A DNA stretch of 34,877 bases from Mesorhizobium sp. (GTDB taxonomy: Bacteria > Pseudomonadota > Alphaproteobacteria > Rhizobiales > Rhizobiaceae): the NCBI GenBank assembly GCA_004020645.1, contig SAQL01000019.1, positions 1 to 34,877 of the forward strand, written 5' to 3'. Positions 33,228-34,877 of the stretch are shown piece after piece (position 1 is the stretch's first letter; every line of letters begins with the position of its first letter). The notes under the pieces were generated by a model that saw nothing but the letters and a program-made list of their open reading frames with translations, did no database searches and was not told where the DNA came from. The translations under genes and the position numbers were made by a program.

Positions 33228-34877
33228 ATGTTCGGTCTGGCGCGTGTTGCGGCTGCAATACTGGTGCGCGTCGGCGCGCTCTTCCTCTTCATAGCGATCC
33301 TAATGGCGCCCGCAGCTGCGGGCGTTACGATTACGGGGGCGACTCCCAGCACCTTCTCAGGCCCCGGCCAGACCATCACCTTCCATTTCCGGATCGACCA
33401 GGAGAACGCGATCATCAACTCGGTCGCCCTCACCATGAACCACCCGTTGGGGGCGGTCAGTTGCTCGCCCGCCCTTCCGATCCAACCATTCGAGACGACC
33501 AACTGCACGGCAACCTATGTAACCCAGCTGAGCAATAGTTTCGACATCGTGCAGTACGGGACGTATGATCTGACGACCAATGGAGGACCACGCGGCGGGA
33601 ACGTAGCTGGACAGGTTACCGTCACCTACGTTCCGCCGGGGGTGCCGTCGTTGTCATCGATCTCGCCGACGAGCGGACCGGTGACCGGAGGCACCTCGGT
33701 CACCATCACCGGCGTAAACCTGGGCGACGTCACAGATGTGACCATCGGGGGCATCGCACTCATCGGCACAACCGTCGTCAACGCCACGACAATCACCGGA
33801 ACGACGCCAGCAAACACCGCCGGCAGCAAGGACGTCAAAGTCACCGCCCTGACGGGTTCGAGCACGCTGGCCGGCGGGTTCACCTATCTCACACCCACCA
33901 TCACATTAAGCCCAACGAGCCTGCCCCCGGCCACGGCCGGCAACGCCTATTCACAGTCCGTTATCGCCACGGGCGGGACTGCGCCCTACAGCTTCACAGT
34001 CTCGGCAGGCGCCTTGCCTCCAGGTGTTTCACTGACCGGCGGCGGTACGCTGGCAGGCACGCCGACAACTGCCGGCGTCTACAATTTCACGGTGACGGCG
34101 ACTGACGCGAACGGTTTCATCGGCGCCCGGGCCTATGCGCTTTCCATCAGTGCTCCAGCAATCACGCTGGCACCTTCCACCCTGGCGAATGGCACTGGTG
34201 GTATCGCCTATGCTCAAGGACTGTCGGCGACGGGCGGCACGGCTCCCTATAGTTTCGCGCTGACGGCCGGCACGCTGCCCACGGGAGTGACGCTTGCTGC
34301 TGACGGGTCGCTGTCGGGCACACCGACCACCGCCGGAAGCTTCAATTTCACAGTGACGGCGACTGACGCGAACGGTTTCACCGGCGCCCGGGCCTATGCG
34401 CTGTCCATCAGTGCTCCGACGATCACGCTGGCGCCTTCCACTCTGCCCGCCGCAGTGGCGGGCAGTGCCTACGCGGAAGACATCTCGGCCGCCGGCGGCA
34501 CCGCGCCTTACGGCTTCGCCCTAAGCGCTGGTGCGCTGCCACCCGGCATGAGCCTTTCCGCGAGCGGGTCGCTCACAGGCACACCGACCACCGCAGGAAG
34601 CTTCAATTTCACCGTCACGGCGACTGATGCGAACGGTTTCACTGGCGTTCACGCCTATGCGCTTTCCATCGCTGCTCCGACGATCACGCTGGCACCGTCC
34701 ACCCTGCCCGGCGGCACCGGCGGTATCGCCTATGCTCAAGGACTGTCGGCGACGGGCGGCACAGCTCCCTATGGTTTCGCGCTGACAGCCGGTACGCTGC
34801 CCGCGGGGCTGACGCTTACTGCTGACGGGTCGCTCACAGGTACACCGACCGCCGCCGGAAGCTTCAATTTCACCGTC
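33228..34877 (+). CDS. Secreted repeat protein: IPT/TIG domain followed by Ig-like (He_PIG) repeats; 3' end beyond the window
   Basis: The frame stays open for 550 codons to the window edge. A hydrophobic N-terminal signal (VGALFLFIAILMAPAAAG) indicates export. A unique region follows, then an IPT/TIG-like domain (~143-222; ISPTSGPVTGGTSVTITGVN). From residue ~225 on there are 87-residue repeats beginning at 33900, 34161, 34422 and 34683, each with ITLAPSTL, GGTAPYSFALTAGTLP and GTPTTAGSFNFTVTATDANG. The spacing is exactly 261 bases each time. Such proteins are commonly surface-exposed; some end in an autotransporter barrel, which cannot be checked here. The start is a plain ATG after a G-rich stretch (GGGGGGTGGGGGC). 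Confidence 0.88.
   Translation, partial: MFGLARVAAAILVRVGALFLFIAILMAPAAAGVTITGATPSTFSGPGQTITFHFRIDQENAIINSVALTMNHPLGAVSCSPALPIQPFETTNCTATYVTQLSNSFDIVQYGTYDLTTNGGPRGGNVAGQVTVTYVPPGVPSLSSISPTSGPVTGGTSVTITGVNLGDVTDVTIGGIALIGTTVVNATTITGTTPANTAGSKDVKVTALTGSSTLAGGFTYLTPTITLSPTSLPPATAGNAYSQSVIATGGTAPYSFTVSAGALPPGVSLTGGGTLAGTPTTAGVYNFTVTATDANGFIGARAYALSISAPAITLAPSTLANGTGGIAYAQGLSATGGTAPYSFALTAGTLPTGVTLAADGSLSGTPTTAGSFNFTVTATDANGFTGARAYALSISAPTITLAPSTLPAAVAGSAYAEDISAAGGTAPYGFALSAGALPPGMSLSASGSLTGTPTTAGSFNFTVTATDANGFTGVHAYALSIAAPTITLAPSTLPGGTGGIAYAQGLSATGGTAPYGFALTAGTLPAGLTLTADGSLTGTPTAAGSFNFTV
33900..34877 (+). repeat. Tandem 261-bp coding repeats
   Basis: Units begin at 33900, 34161, 34422 and 34683 with no length change. 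The 32-base stretch at 34209-34240 (TATGCTCAAGGACTGTCGGC and on) recurs exactly at 34731-34762, two units later, but not in the unit between. Units 2 and 4 are thus more alike than neighbours. Confidence 0.9.

Overview
The window looks like chromosome of a GC-rich alphaproteobacterium of the Rhizobiales, most likely a Mesorhizobium or close relative. The evidence is the mix of ABC-type uptake operons, a CoxMSL-type molybdenum hydroxylase operon, a PrsDE-type secretion operon, and an intergenic palindromic repeat that looks like a rhizobial mosaic element. No rRNA, tRNA, CRISPR array, transposase or integrase is visible. The genus is an inference.

Left part (1-12.6 kb). A plus-strand operon encodes a three-subunit molybdenum hydroxylase (FAD, 2Fe-2S and molybdopterin subunits) followed by a small ubiquitin-fold MoaD/ThiS-like protein ending in Gly-Gly. 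Facing it is a long minus-strand series. In transcription order it holds a GlcD-type FAD oxidase broken by a one-base frameshift, a FadR-type GntR regulator, a VOC-fold protein, a nitrate/sulfonate/pyrimidine-type ABC importer (binding protein, ATPase, permease), a secreted serine hydrolase of the beta-lactamase/class C family, and an AT-rich gene joining a PD-(D/E)xK nuclease domain to an ImmA/IrrE metallopeptidase, also interrupted by a one-base frameshift. The oxidase, regulator, VOC protein and importer look like one catabolic cassette for an unidentified small acid.

Middle part (12.6-23.4 kb). A plus-strand sugar ABC importer (ATPase, permease, periplasmic binding protein) ends in a strong terminator and is followed by a short-chain dehydrogenase. 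A lower-GC minus-strand type I secretion operon follows: a large RTX/cadherin-like substrate, an ATPase/permease and an HlyD adaptor. This operon lies exactly between two direct copies of the 3' end of the short-chain dehydrogenase gene. The right copy is fused to a 96-bp piece of the aldo/keto reductase gene found intact about 10 kb further on.

Right part (23.4-34.9 kb). Small independent units follow: a RibD/DHFR-like reductase, an ArsR-SRPBCC regulatory pair with a near-consensus and apparently leaderless promoter, an ankyrin protein, an MFS transporter disabled by an internal deletion, a trace of a SnoaL-like gene, a histidine phosphatase, a VOC protein, a cytochrome c plus sorbosone-dehydrogenase-like pair, a membrane-anchored Lnb/DUF4105 protein, an aldo/keto reductase, and the 5' part of a secreted protein made of an IPT/TIG domain and 87-residue Ig-like repeats that runs off the end.

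The most notable items are the direct-repeat-bounded secretion block with its chimeric gene junction, the nuclease-metallopeptidase gene, the MoaD-like partner of the hydroxylase, and the mosaic structure inside the RTX gene. Three genes carry reading-frame breaks, so either assembly indels or local gene decay must be considered.
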